NCBI GenBank assembly: GCA_949152475.1
Contig: CASCJZ010000077.1
Location: 62,001 to 126,000 of the forward strand
DNA length: 64,000 nt
Origin: Terebella lapidaria
Taxonomy: Eukaryota; Annelida; Polychaeta; Terebellida; Terebellidae
Reading direction: 5' to 3'
Of this stretch, positions 15,367 to 31,071 are shown one piece after another. The notes under the pieces are model-generated. The model was not told the origin of the DNA and searched no databases. It saw nothing but the letters and a program-made list of their open reading frames with translations. The position numbers were made by a program, and so were the translations under genes. Every line of letters begins with the position of its first letter. Position 1 is the stretch's first letter.

Positions 15367-16401
15367 CGTACGATAGACATGCGATGCTCTACCGTACGAT
15401 GGACATGTGACGCTCCACCGTACGATGGACATGTGACGCTCCACTGTATGATGGACATGCAAAGCTCCACTGTACGATGGACATGTGATGCTCCACCGTA
15501 CGATGGACATGCGACGCTCCATCGTGCGATGGACATGCGATGCTCCATCGTGCGATGGACATTCGACGCTCCAATGTATGATGGACATGCGAAGCTCCAT
15601 CGACGATGGACCTGCGATGCTCCACTGTACGATGGACATGGGACGCTCCACCGTACGATGGACATGGGTCGCTCCATCGTACGATGGAGATGTGACGCTC
15701 CACCGAACGATTGACATGCGAGGCCCCACTGTACGATGGACATGTAACGCTCCACCGTACGATGGACATCTGACGCTCCTCCGTACGATGGACATGCGAC
15801 GCTCAAATGTACGATGGACATGTGACGCTCCACCGTACGATGGACATACGACGCTCCATCGTATGATGGCCTAGTGACGCTCCATCGTAAGATGGACATG
15901 CGACGCTCCACCGTACGATGGACATGTGATGCTCCACTGTACGATGGACATGTGACGCTCCACCGTACGATTGACATGGGACGCTCCAATGTACCATGGA
16001 CATGCGACGCTCCACTTTACGACGGACATGCGATGCTCCACTGTACGATGGACATGTGACGCTCCACCGTATGATGGACATGCGAGGCTCCACCGTACGA
16101 TGGACATGGGATGCTCCATCGTACGTTGGACATGTGACGCTCCACCGTACGATCGACATGCAATGCTCCACCGTACGATGGACATGTGATGCTCCACTGT
16201 ACGATGGACATCTGACGCTCCACCGTACGATCGACATGTGATACTCCACTGTACGATGGACATGCGACGCTCCATCGTACGATGGACATGTGACGCTCCA
16301 CCGTACGATGGACATCTGTCGCTCCTCCGTACGATGGACATGCGACGCTCAAATGTACGATGGACATGTGACGCTCCACCGTACGATGGACATGCGAAGC
16401 T
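15367..16401 (+). repeat. Higher-order repeat block C, copy 2
   Basis: Second copy of 11002-12036. The match ends where CGAAGCTCCATCGTATG replaces CGACGCTCCACTGCACG. Confidence 0.8.
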
Positions 16402-16929
16402 CCATCGTATGATGGCCTAGTGACGCTCCATCGTAAGATGGACATGTGACGTTCCATCGTACGATGGACATGCGATGCTCCACCGTACGATGGACATGGG
16501 ATGCTCCACCGTACGATGGACATGGGATGCTCCACCGTACGATGGACATCTCACGCTCCATCATACGATGGACATGCGAATGCTCCACCGTACGATAGAC
16601 ATGTGATGCTACATTGTACGATGGACATCTGACGCTCCACCAAACAATGGATATGCGATGCTCCACCGTACGATGGACATGGGACGCTCCACCGTACGAT
16701 GGACATGTGATGCTCCACCGTATGATGGACATGCGAGGCTCCACTGTACGATGGACATGTGATGCTCCACCGTACGATGGACATGGGATGTTCATCGTAC
16801 GATGGACATGTGACGCTCCACCGTACGATGGACATGCGATGCTCCACTGCACGATGGACATGCGACGCTCCACTGTACGATGGACATGTGACGCTCCATC
16901 GTACGACGGACATGCGACGCTCCATCGTA

Positions 16930-19900
16930 CGATGAACTAGCGAAGCTCCACCGTAAGAAGGACATGCGACGCTTCATCGTACGATGGACATGTGACGCTC
17001 CACCATATGATGGACATGCGATGCTCCACCATACAATGGACATGCGACGCTCCATCGTACGATGGACATGTGACGCTCCACCGTACGATGGACATGCGAT
17101 GCTCAAATGTACGATGGACATGTGACGCTCCACCGTACGATGGACATGCGACGCTCCATCGTATTATGGCCTAGTGACGCTCCATCATAAGATGGACATG
17201 CGACGCTCCACCGTACGATGGACATGCGATGCTCCACGTACGATGGACATGTGACGCCCCATCGTACGATGGACATGCGACGCTCAACTGTATGATGGAC
17301 ATGCGATGCTTTACTGTACAATGGACACGTGACACTCCACCGTACGATGGACATGTGACGCTCCATCGTACGATGGACTAGGGAAGCTCCACCGTAAGAT
17401 GGATATGTGACGCTTCACAGTACGATGGACATGGGACGCTCCATCATACGATGGACATGTGATGCTCCACTGTACGATGGACATGTGACGCTCCACCGTA
17501 CGATGAACATGTGACGCTCCAATGTACGATGGACATGCGATGCTCCATCGTATGATGGACATGTGATGCTCCACCATACGATGGACATGCGACGCTTTAT
17601 CGTACGATGGACATGTGACGCGCCACCGTACGATCGACATGCGATGCTTCACAGTACGATGGACATGTGATGCTCCACCGTACGATGGACATGCGACGCT
17701 TTATCGTACGATGGACATGTGACGCGCCACCGTACGATCGACATGCGATGCTTCACAGTACGATGGACATGTGATGCTCCACCGTACGATGGACATCTCA
17801 TGCTCCATCATACGATGGACATGCGATGCTCCAACGTACAATAGACATGTGATGCTCCATTGTACGATGGACATCTGACGCTCCACCGTACAATGGATAT
17901 GCGAGGCTCCACCGTACGATGGACATGGGACGCTCCACCGTACGATGGACATGTGACGCTCCACTGTATGATGGACATGCAAAGCTCCACTGTACGATGG
18001 ACATGTGATGCTCCACCGTACGATGGACATGCGACGCTCCATCGTGCGATGGACATGCGATGCTCCATCGTGCGATGGACATTCGACGCTCCAACGTATG
18101 ATGGACATGCGAAGCTCCATCGACGATGGACCTGCGATGCTCCACTGTACGATGTACATGGGACGCTCCACCGTACGATGGACATGGGTCGCTCCATCGT
18201 ACGATGGAGATGTGACGCTCCATCGTACGATGAACTAGCGAAGCTCCACCGTAAGAAGGACATGCGACGCTTCATCGTACGATGGACATGTGAAGCTCCA
18301 CCATATGATGGACATGCGATGCTCCACCATACAATGGACATGCGACGCTCCATCGTACGATGGACATGTGACGCTCCACCGTACGATGGACATGCGATGC
18401 TCAAATGTACGATGGACATGTGACGCTCCACCGTACGATGGACATGCGACGCTCCATCGTATTATGGCCTAGTGACGCTCCATCATAAGATGGACATGCG
18501 ACGCTCCACCGTACGATGGACATGCGATGCTCCACGTACGATGGACATGTGACGCCCCATCGTACGATGGACATGCGACGCTCAACTGTATGATGGACAT
18601 GCGATGCTTTACTGTACAATGGACACGTGACACTCCACCGTACGATGGACATGTGACGCTCCATCGTACGATGGACTAGGGAAGCTCCACCGTAAGATGG
18701 ATATGTGACGCTTCACAGTACGATGGACATGGGACGCTCCATCATACGATGGACATGTGATGCTCCACTGTACGATGGACATGTGACGCTCCACCGTACG
18801 ATGAACATGTGACGCTCCAATGTACGATGGACATGCGATGCTCCATCGTATGATGGACATGTGATGCTCCACCGTATGATGGACATGCGACGCTTTATCG
18901 TACGATGGACATGTGACGAGCCACCGTACGATCGACATGCGATGCTTCACAGTACGATGGACATGTGATGCTCCACCGTACGATGGACATGCGACGCTTT
19001 ATCGTACGATGGACATGTGACGCGCCACCGTACGATCGACATGCGATGCTTCACAGTACGATGGACATGTGATGCTCCACCGTACGATGGACATCTCATG
19101 CTCCATCATACGATGGACATGCGATGCTCCAACGTACGATAGACATGTGATGCTCCATTGTACGATGGACATCTGACGCTCCACCGTACAATGGATATGC
19201 GAGGCTCCACCGTACGATGGACATGGGACGCTCCACCGTACGATGGACATGTGACGCTCAACCGGACGATGGACATGCGAGGCTCCACCGTACGATGGAC
19301 ATGCGAAGCTCAAATGTACGATGGACATGTGACGCTCCACCGTACGATGGACATGCGAAGCTCCATCGTATGATGGCCTAGTGACACTCCATCTTAAGAT
19401 GGACATGTGACGTTCCATCGTACGATGGACATGCGATGCTCCACCGTACGATGGACATGGGATGCTCCACTGTACGATGGACATGGGATGCTCCACCGTA
19501 CGATGGACATCTCACGCTCCATCATACGATGGACATGCGATGCTCCACCGTACGATAGACATGTGATGCTCCATTGCACGATGGACATCTGACGCTCCAC
19601 CAAACAATGGATATGCGATGCTCCACCGTACGATGGACATGGGACGCTCCACCGTACGATGGACATGTGACGCTCCACCGTATGATGGACATGCGAGGCT
19701 CCACTGTACGATGGACATGTGATGCTCCACCGTATGATGGACATGGGATGCTCCATCGTACGATGGACATGTGACGCTCCACCGTACGATGGACATGCGA
19801 CGCTCCACTGCACGATGGACATGCGACGCTCCACTGTACGATGGACATGTGACGCTCCATCGTACGACGGACATGCGACGCTCCATCGTACGATGAACTA

Positions 19901-22900
19901 GCGAAGCTCCACCGTAAGAAGGACATGCGACGCTTCATCGTACGATGGACATGTGACGCTCCACCGTATGATGGACATGCGATGCTCCATCATACAATGG
20001 ACATGCGACGCTCCATCGTACGATGGACATGTGACGCTCCACCGTACGATGGACATGCGACGCTCAAATGTACGATGGACATGTGACGCTCCACCGTACG
20101 ATGGACATGCGACGCTCCATCGTATTATGGCCTAGTGACGCTCCATCATAAGATGGACATGCGACGCTCCACCGTACGATGGACATGCGATGCTCCACGT
20201 ACGATGGACATGTGACGCCCCATCGTACGATGGACATGCGACGCTCAACTGTATGATGGACATGCGATGCTTTACTGTACAATGGACACGTGACGCTCCA
20301 CCGTACGATGGACATGTGACGCTCCATCGTACGATGGACTAGGGAAGCTCCACCGTAAGATGGATATGTGACGCTTCACAGTACGATGGACATGGGACGC
20401 TCCATCATACGATGGACATGTGATGCTCCAACGTACGATAGACATGTGATGCTCCATTGTACGATGGACATCTGACGCTCCACCGTACAATGGATATGCG
20501 AGGCTCCACCGTACGATGGACATGGGACGCTCCACCGTACGATGGACATGTGACGCTCAACCGTACGATGGACATGCGAGGCTCCACCGTACGATGCACA
20601 TGCGAAGCTCAAATGTACGATGGACATGTGACGCTCCACCGTACGATGGACATGCGAAGCTCCATCGTATGATGGCCTAGTGACGCTCCATCGTAAGATG
20701 GACATGTGACGTTCCATCGTACGATGGACATGCGATGCTCCACCGTACGATGGACAGGGGATGCTCCACTGTACGATGGACATGGGATGCTCCACCGTAC
20801 GATGGACATCTCACGCTCCATCATACGATGGACATGGGACGCTCCACCGTACGATGGACATGTGACGCTCCACCGTATGATGGACATGCGAGGCTCCACT
20901 GTACGATGGACATGTGATGCTCCACCGTACGATGGACATGGGATGCTCCATCGTACGATGGACATGTGACGCTCCACCGTACGATGGACATGCGACGCTC
21001 CACTGCACGATGGACATGCGACGCTCCATCATATGATGGACATGTGATGCTCCACCGTACGATGGACATGCGACGCTTTATCGTACGATGGACATGTGAC
21101 GCGCCACCGTACGATCGACATGCGATGCTTCACAGTACGATGGACATGTGATGCTCCACCGTACGATGGACATGCGACGCTTTATCGTACGATGGACATG
21201 TGACGCGCCACCGTACGATCGACATGCGATGCTTCACAGTACGATGGACATGTGATGCTCCACCGTACGATGGACATCTCATGCTCCATCATACGATGGA
21301 CATGCGATGCTCCAACGTACGATAGACATGTGATGCTCCATTGTACGATGGACATCTGACGCTCCACCGTACAATGGATATGCGAGGCTCCACCGTACGA
21401 TGGACATGGGACGCTCCACCGTACGATGGACGTGCGAGGCTCCAATGTACGATGGACATGTGATGCTCCACCGTACGATGGACATGGGATGCTCCATCGT
21501 ACGATGGACATGTGACGCTCCACCGTACGATGGACATGCGACGCTCCACTGCACGATGGACATGCGACGCTCCACTGTACGATGGACATGTGACGCTCCA
21601 TCGTACGACGGACATGCGACGCTCCATCGTACGATGAACTAGCGAAGCTCCACCGTAAGAAGGACATGCGACGCTTCATCGTACGATGGACATGTGACGC
21701 TCCACCGTATGATGGACATGCGATGCTCCACCATACAATGGACATGCGACGCTCCATCGTACGATGGACATGTGACGCTCCACCGTACGATGGACATGCG
21801 ACGCTCAAATGTACGATGGACATGTGACGCTCCACCGTACGATGGACATGCGACGCTCCATCGTATTATGGCCTAGTGACGCTCCATCATAAGATGGACA
21901 TGCGACGCTCCACCGTACGATGGACATGCGATGCTCCACGTACGATGGACATGTGACGCCCCATCGTACGATGGACATGCGACGCTCAACTGTATGATGG
22001 ACATGCGATGCTTTACTGTACAATGGACACGTGACGCTCCACCGTACGATGGACATGTGACGCTCCATCGTACGATGGACTAGGGAAGCTCCACCGTAAG
22101 ATGGATATGTGACGCTTCACAGTACGATGGACATGGGACGCTCCATCATACGATGGACATGTGATGCTCCACTGTACGATGGACATGTGACGCTCCACCG
22201 TACGATGGACATGTGACGCTCCAATGTACGATGGACATGCGACGCTCCATCGTATGATGGACATGTGATGCTCTACCGTACGATGGACATGCGACGCTTT
22301 ATCGTACGATGGACATGTGACGCGCCACCGTACGATCGACATGCGATGCTTCACAGTACAATGGACATGTGATGCTCCACCGTACGATGGACATGCGACG
22401 CTTTATCGTACGATGGACATGTGACGCGCCACCGTACGATCGACATGCGATGCTTCACAGTACGATGGACATGTGATGCTCCACCGTACGATGGACATCT
22501 CATGCTCCATCATACGATGGACATGCGATGCTCCAACGTACGATAGACATGTGATGCTCCATTGTACGATGGACATCTGACGCTCCACCGTACAATGGAT
22601 ATGCGAGGCTCCACCGTACGATGGACATGGGACGCTCCACCGTGCGATGGACATGTGACGCTCAACCGTACGATGGACATGCGAGGCTCCACTGTACGAT
22701 GGACATGCGATGCTCCACCGTACGATCGACATGTGATGCTCCACTGTACGATGGACATGTGACGCTCCACTGTACGATGGACATCTGACGCTCCACCGTA
22801 CGATGGATATGCTATGATCCACCGTACGATGGACATGTGACGCTCCACCGTACGATGGACATGCTATGCTCCACCGTACGATGGACATGTGACGCTCCAC

Positions 22901-25900
22901 CGTACAATGGACATGGGATGCTCCACCGTATGATGGACATGTGATGCTCCGCCGTACGATGGACATGGGAGGCTCCACCGTACGATGGACATGTGACAAT
23001 CCACCGTACGATGGACATCTGACGCTCCTCCGTACGATGGACATGCGACGCTCCACTGTACGATGGACATGTGACGCTCCACAGTACGATGGACATGTGA
23101 CGCTCCACTGTACGATGGACATGCGACGCTCCACTGTACGATGGACATGTGACGCTCCACAGTACGATGGACATGCGACGCTCCATCGTACGATGGACTA
23201 GCGACACTCCACCGTAAGATGGACATGCAACGCTCCACCGTACGATAGACATGCGATGCTCCACCAAACGATGGACATGTGACGCTCCACTGTACGATGG
23301 ACATGTGACGCTCCACCGTATGATGGACATGCAAGGCTCCACTGTACAATGGACATGTGACGCTCCACCGTACGATGGACATGCGATGCTCCACCGTATG
23401 ATGGACATGCAACGCTCCATCGTACGATGGACATGTGACGCTCCACCATACGATGGACATCTGACGCTCCATTGTACGATGGACATGCGATGCTCCACTG
23501 TACGATGGACATGTGACGCCCCACCGTATGATTGACATGCAAGGCTCCACTGTACGATGGACATGTGACGCTCCACCGTATGATTGACATGCAAGGCTAC
23601 ACCGTAAAATGGACATGTGACGCTCCACCATACGATGGACATGCGACGCTCCATCGTACGATGGACATGGGATGCTCTACCGTACGATGGACATCTGATG
23701 CTCCACCATACGATGGACATGTGACACTCCGCTGTACGATGGACATGTGACGCTCCACCATATGATGGACATGTGACACTCCGCTGTACGATGGACATGT
23801 GACGCTCCACCATATGATGGACATGCGATGCTCCACCGTACAATGGACATGCGACGCTCAAATGTAAGATGGACATATGACGCTCCACCGTACGATGGAC
23901 ATGAGACGCTCCATCGGATGATGGCCTAGTGACGCTCCATCATAAGATGGACATGCGACGCTCCACCGTACGATGGACATGCGATGCTCCACGTACGATG
24001 GACATGTGACGCCCCATCGTACGAAGGACATGCGACGCTCAACTGTATGATGGACATGCGATGCTTTACTGTACAATGGACACGTGATGCTCCACCGTAC
24101 GATGGACATGTGATGCTCCATCGTACGATGGACTAGGGAAGCTCCATCGTAAGATATGTGACGCTTCACAGTACGATGGACATGGGACGCTCCATCATAC
24201 GATGGACATGTGATGCTCCACTGTACGATGGACATGTGACGCTCCACCGTACGATGGACATGTGACGCTCCAATGTACGATGGACATGCGACGCTCCATC
24301 GTATGATGGACATGTGATGCTCCACCGTACGATGGACTAGCGATGCTCCACCGTAAGATGGACATGTGACGCTCCACAGTACGATGGACATGGGACGCTC
24401 CATCATACGAAGGACATGTGATGCTCCACCGTACGATCGACATGTGATGCTCCACCGTAGGATCGACATGTGATGCTCCACGGTACGATGGACATGGGAT
24501 GCTCCACCGTACGATGGACATCTCACGCTCCATCATACGATGGACATGCGATGCTCCACCGTACGATAGACATGTGATGCTCCATTGTACGATGGACATC
24601 TGACGCTCCACCAAACAATGGATATGCGATGCTCCACCGTACGATGGACATGGGACGCTCCACCGTACGATGGACATGGGACGCTCCACCGTACGATGGA
24701 CATGTGACGCTCCACCGTATGATGGACATGCGAGGCTCCACTGTACGATGGACATGTGATCCTCCACCGTACGATGGACATGGGATGCTCCATCGTACGA
24801 TGGACATGTGACGCTCCACCGTACGATGGACATGCGACGCTCCACCGCACGATGGACATGCGACGCTCCACTGTACGATGGACATGTGACGCTCCATCGT
24901 ACGACGGACATGCGACGCTCCATCGTACGATGAACTAGCGAAGCTCCACCGTAAGAAGGACATGCGACGCTTCATCGTACGATGAACATGTGATGCTCCA
25001 CCATATGATGGACATGCGATGCTCCACCATACAATGGACATGCGACGCTCCATCGTACGATGGACATGTGACGCTCCACCGTACGATGGACATGCGATGC
25101 TCCACCGTACGATGGACATGCGACGCTCCATCGTATTATGGCCTAGTGACGCTCCATCATAAGATGGACATGCGACGCTCCACCGTACGATGGACATGCG
25201 ATGCTCCACGTACGATGGACATGTGACGCCCCATCGTACGATGGACATGCGACGCTCAACTGTATGATGGACATGCGATGCTTTACTGTACAATGGACAC
25301 GTGACACTCCACCGTACGATGGACATGTGACGCTCCATCGTACGATGGACTAGGGAAGCTCCACCGTAAGATGGATATGTGACGCTTCACAGTACGATGG
25401 ACATGGGACGCTCCATCATACGATGGACATGTGATGCTCCACTGTACGATGGACATGTGACGCTCCACCGTACGATGGACATGTGACGCTCCAATGTACG
25501 ATGGACATGCGACGCTCCATCGTATGATGGACATGTGATGCTCCACCGTACGATGGACATGCGACGCTTTATCGTACGATGGACATGTGACGCGCCACCG
25601 TACGATCGACATGCGATGCTTCACAGTACGATGGACATGTGATGCTCCACCGTACGATGGACATGCGACGCTTTATCGTACGATGGACATGTGACGCGCC
25701 ACCGTACGATCGACATGCGATGCTTCACAGTACGATGGACATGTGATGCTCCACCGTACGATGGACCTCTCATGCTCCATCATACGATGGACATGCGATG
25801 CTCCAACGTACGATAGACATGTGATGCTCCATTGTACGATGGACATCTGACGCTCCACCGTACAATGGATATGCGAGGCTCCACCGTACGATGGATATGG

Positions 25901-27453
25901 GACGCTCCACGTACGATGGACATGTGACGCTCAACCGTACGATGGACATGCGAGGCTCCACCGTACGATGGACATGCGAAGCTCAAATGTACGATGGACA
26001 TGTGACGCTCCACCGTACGATGGACATGCGAAGCTCCATCGTATGATGGCCTAGTGACGCTCCATCGTAAGATGGACATGTGACGTTCCATCGTACGATG
26101 GACATGCGATGCTCCACCGTACGATGTACATGGGATGCTCCACTGTACGATGGACATGGGATGCTCCACCGTACGATGGACATCTCACGCTCCATCATAC
26201 GATGGACATGCGATGCTCCACCGTACGATAGACATGTGATGCTCCATTGTACGATGGACATCTGACGCTCCACCAAACAATGGATATGCGATGCTCCACC
26301 GTACGATGGACATGGGACGCTCCACCGTACGATGGACATGTGACGCTCCACCGTATGATGGACATGCGAGGCTCCACTGTACGATGGACATGTGATGCTC
26401 CACCGTACGATGGACATGGGATGCTCCATCGTACGATGGACATGTGACGCTCCACCGTACGATGGACATGCGACGCTCCACTGCACGATGGACATGCGAC
26501 GCTCCATCGTATGATGGACATGTGATGCTCCACCGTACGATGGACATGCGACGCTTTACATGTGACGCGCCACCGTACGATCGACATGCGATGCTTCACA
26601 GTACGATGGACATGTGATGCTCCACCGTACGATGGACATGCGACGCTTTATCGTACGATGGACATGTGACGCGCCACCGTACGATCGACATGCGATGCTT
26701 CACGGTACGATGGACATGTGATGCTCCACCGTACGATGGACATCTCATGCTCCATAATACGATGGACATGCGATGCTCCAACGTACGATAGACATGTGAT
26801 GCTCCATTGTACGATGGACATCTGACGCTCCACCGTACAATGGATATGCGAGGCTCCACCGTACGATGGACATGGGACTCTCCACCGTACGATGGACATG
26901 CGAGGCTCCACTGTACGATGGACATGTGATGCTCCACCGTACGATGGACATGGGATGCTCCATCGTACGATGGACATGTGACGCTCCACCGTACGATGGA
27001 CATGCGACGCTCCACTGCACGATGGACATGCGACGCTCCACTGTACGATGGACATGTGACGCTCCATCGTACGACGGACATGCGACGCTCCATCGTACGA
27101 TGAACTAGCGAAGCTCCACCGTAAGAAGGACATGCGACGCTTCATCGTACGATGGACATGTGACGCTCCACAGTATGATGGACATGCGATGCTCCACCAT
27201 ACAATGGACATGCGACGCTCCATCGTACGATGGACATGTGACGCTCCACCGTACGATGGACATGCGACGCTCAAATGTACGATGGACATGTGACGCTCCA
27301 CCGTACGATGGACATGCGACGCTCCATCGTATTATGGCCTAGTGACGCTCCATCATAAGATGGACATGCGACGCTCCACCGTACGATGGACATGCGATGT
27401 TCCACGTACGATGGACATGTGACGCCCCATCGTACGATGGACATGCGACGCTC
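16930..27453 (+). repeat. Higher-order repeat family with the TATTATGGCCTAG marker
   Basis: A series of related 1.3-3.3 kb modules, each carrying the same ordered set of odd units: CGTATTATGGCCTAGTGACG, then CCACGTACG, CTCAACTGTATG, GCTTTACTGTACAATGGACA and GGACTAGGGAAG. The marker falls at about 17161, 18459, 20122, 21862, 25132 and 27329, and again at 35941. Spacings are 1,298, 1,663, 1,741, 3,270 and 2,196 bp, all close to whole numbers of 26-bp units once short length variants are allowed for. The modules differ mainly by gain or loss of blocks of units. Confidence 0.75.
23721..23824 (+). repeat. 52-bp dimer repeat, two copies
   Basis: Two head-to-tail copies of a two-unit (52-bp) block that begins GTGACACTCCGCTGTACG and ends CCACCATATGATGGACAT. 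The equivalent place in other modules has one copy (37747-37798) or three (29785-29940, 33403-33558). Confidence 0.85.
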
Positions 27454-27860
27454 AACTGTATGATGGACATGCGATGCTTTACTGTACAATGGACACGTGA
27501 CGCTCCACCGTACGATGGACATGTGACGCTCCATCGTACGATGGACTAGGGAAGCTCCACCGTAAGATGGATATGTGACGCTTCACAGTACGATGGACAT
27601 GGGACGCTCCATCATACGATGGACATGTGATGCTCCACTGTACGATGGACATGTGACGCTCCACCGTACGATGGACATGTGACGCTCCAATGTACGATGG
27701 ACATGCGACGCTCCATCGTATGATGGACATGTGATGCTCTACCGTACGATGGACATGCGACGCTTTATCGTACGATGGACATGTGACGCGCCACCGTACG
27801 ATCGACATGCGATGCTTCACAGTACGATGGACATGTGATGCTCCACCGTACGATGGACAT

Positions 27861-29260
27861 GCGACGCTTTATCGTACGATGGACATGTGACGCGCCACCG
27901 TACGATCAACATCCAATACTTCACAGTACAATGGACATATGATGCTCCACCGTACGATGGACATCTCATGCTCCATCATACGATGGACATGCGATGCTCC
28001 AACGTACGATAGACATGTGATGCTCCATTGTACGATGGACATCTGACGCTCCACCGTACAATGGATATGCGAGGCTCCACCGTACGATGGACATGGGACG
28101 CTCCACCGTACGATGGACATGTGACGCTCAACCGTATGATGGACATGCGAGGCTCCACTGTACGATGGACATGCGATGCTCCACCGTACGATCGACATGT
28201 GATGCTCCACTGTACGATGGACATGTGACGCTCCACTGTACGATGGACATCTGACGCTCCACCGTACGATGGATATGCTATGCTCCACCGTACGATGGAC
28301 ATGTGACGCTCCACCGTACGATGGACATGCTATGCTCCACCGTACGATGGACATGTGACGCTCCACCGTACAATGGACATGGGATGCTCCACCGTATGAT
28401 GGACATGTGACGCTCCGCCGTACGATGGACATGGGAGGCTCCACCGTACGATGGACATGTGACAATCCACCGTACGATGGACATCTGACGCTCCTCCGTA
28501 CGATGGACATGCGACGCTCCACTGTACGATGGACATGTGATGCTCCACCGTACGATGGACATGCGACGCTTTATCGTACGATGGACATGTGACGCGCCAC
28601 CGTACGATCGACATGCGATGCTTCACAGTACGATGGACATGTGATGCTCCACCGTACGATGGACATCTCATGCTCCATCATACGATGGACATGCGATGCT
28701 CCAACGTACGATAGACATGTGATGCTCCATTGTACGATGGACATCTGACGCTCCACCGTACAATGGATATGCGAGGCTCCACCGTACGATGGACATGGGA
28801 CGCTCCACCGTACGATGGACATGTGACGCTCAACCGTACGATGGACATGCGAGGCTCCACTGTACGATGGACATGCGATGCTCCACCGTACAATCGACAT
28901 GTGATGCTCCACTGTACGATGGACATGTGACGCTCCACTGTACGATGGACATCTGACGCTCCACCGTACGATGGATATGCTATGCTCCACCGTACGATGG
29001 ACATGTGACGCTCCACCGTACGATGGACATGTGACGCTCCACCGTACAATGGACATGGGATGCTCCACCGTATGATGGACATGTGACGCTCCGCCGTACG
29101 ATGGACATGGGAGGCTCCACCGTACGATGGACATGTGACAATCCACCGTACGATGGACATCTGACGCTCCTCCGTACGATGGACATGCGACGCTCCACTG
29201 TACGATGGACATGTGACGCTCCACAGTACGATGGACATGCGACGCTCCATCGTACGATGG
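27861..29260 (+). repeat. Nested duplication of about 27 units (~700 bp)
   Basis: Sequence from 27861 recurs from 28563 at an offset of 702 bp (27 units), dropping to 676 bp (26 units) downstream because one copy has an extra unit. The same nested structure is present in the second 3.6-kb copy (31479-32880), so it is older than the 3.6-kb duplication. Confidence 0.8.
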
Positions 29261-29784
29261 ACTAGCGACACTCCACCGTAAGATGGACATGCAACGCTCC
29301 ACCGTACGATAGACATGCGATGCTCCACCAAACGATGGACATGTGACGCTCCACTGTACGATGGATATGTGACGCTCCACCGTATGATGGACATGCAAGG
29401 CTCCACTGTACAATGGACATGTGACGCTCCACCGTACGATGGACATGCGATGCTCCACCGTATGATGGACATGCAACGCTCCATCATACGATGGACATGT
29501 GACGCTCCACCATACGATGGACATCTGACGCTCCATTGTACGATGGACATGCGATGCTCCACTGTACGATGGACATGTGACGCCCCACCGTATGATTGAC
29601 ATGCAAGGCTCCACTGTACGATGGACATGTGACGCTCCACCGTATGATTGACATGCAAGGCTACACCGTAAAATGGACATGTGACGCTCCACCATACGAT
29701 GGACATGCGACGCTCCATCGTACGATGGACATGGGATGCTCTACCGTACGATGGACATCTGATGCTCCACCATACGATGGACAT

Positions 29785-29940
29785 GTGACACTCCGCTGTA
29801 CGATGGACATGTGACGCTCCACCATATGATGGACATGTGACACTCCGCTGTACGATGGACATGTGACGCTCCACCATATGATGGACATGTGACACTCCGC
29901 TGTACGATGGACATGTGACGCTCCACCATATGATGGACAT
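29785..29940 (+). repeat. 52-bp dimer repeat, three copies
   Basis: Three consecutive 52-bp blocks starting at 29785, 29837 and 29889, each beginning GTGACACTCCGCTGTACG. The same three-copy state occurs at 33403-33558 in the second 3.6-kb copy. Confidence 0.9.
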
Positions 29941-31071
29941 GCGATGCTCCACCGTACAATGGACATGCGACGCTCAAATGTACGATGGACATATGACGCT
30001 CCACCGTACGATGGACATGAGACGCTCCATCGGATGATGGCCTAGTGACGCTCCATCATAAGATGGACATGCGACGCTCCACCGTACGATGGACATGCGA
30101 TGCTCCACGTACGATGGACATGTGACGCCCCATCGTACGAAGGACATGCGACGCTCAACTGTATGATGGACATGCGATGCTTTACTGTACAATGGACACG
30201 TGATGCTCCACCGTATGATGGACATGTGATGCTCCATCGTACGATGGACTAGGGAAGCTCCATCGTAAGATATGTGACGCTTCACAGTACGATGGACATG
30301 GGACGCTCCATCATACGATGGACATGTGATGCTCCACTGTACGATGGACATGTGACACTCCACCGTACGATGGACATGTGACGCTCCAATGTACGATGGA
30401 CATGCGACGCTCCATCGTATGATGGACATGTGATGCTCCACCGTAAGATGGACATGTGACGCTCCACAGTACGATGGACATGGGACGCTCCATCATACGA
30501 AGGACATGTGATGCTCCACCGTACGATCGACATGTGATGCTCCACCGTATGATCGACATGTGATGCTCCACGGTACGATGGACATGTGACGCTCCACCGT
30601 ACGATGGACATGGGACGCTCCAATGTACGATGGACATGCAACGCTCCACTGTATGATGGACATGCGATGCTCCACTGTACGATGGACATCTGACGCTCCA
30701 CCATACGATGGACTCCATCGTACGATGGACTAGCGACGCTCCATCGTAAGATGGACATGCGACGCTCCACGTACATGTGATGCTCCACCGTACGATGGAC
30801 ATCCGACGCTCCACTGTATGATGGACATGCAATGCACCACCGTATGATGGACATGCGAGACTCCACCGTACGATGGACATGTGACAATCCACCGTACGAT
30901 GGACATCTGACGCTCCTCCGTACGATGGACAAGCGACGCTCCACTGTACGATGGACATGTGACGCTCCACCGTACGATGGACATGCGACGCTCCACAGTA
31001 CGATGGACATGGGACGCTCCATCATACGATGGACATGTGACGCTCCACCGTACGATGGACATGCGACGCTC

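Larger units (their letters stand above)
27454..31071 (+). repeat. 3.6-kb tandem duplication, copy 1
   Basis: First copy of a 3,618-bp module of about 139 satellite units. The match at offset 3,618 runs from about 27454 to 31116, so it extends some 45 bp into the second copy, as expected for a true tandem duplication. Only one substitution is obvious by eye: GTGACGCTCCACAG near 29217 faces GTGATGCTCCACAG near 32835. The module contains a nested in-register duplication of about 27 units (27861 and 28563 onward) and three copies of the 52-bp dimer. Confidence 0.9.

Noticed and set aside
17320-17335. Canonical E-box CACGTG in variant units reading GGACACGTGA
   Set aside because: It arises from a single substitution in one diagnostic unit type and recurs only because the block was duplicated. 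Nothing else suggests regulation.
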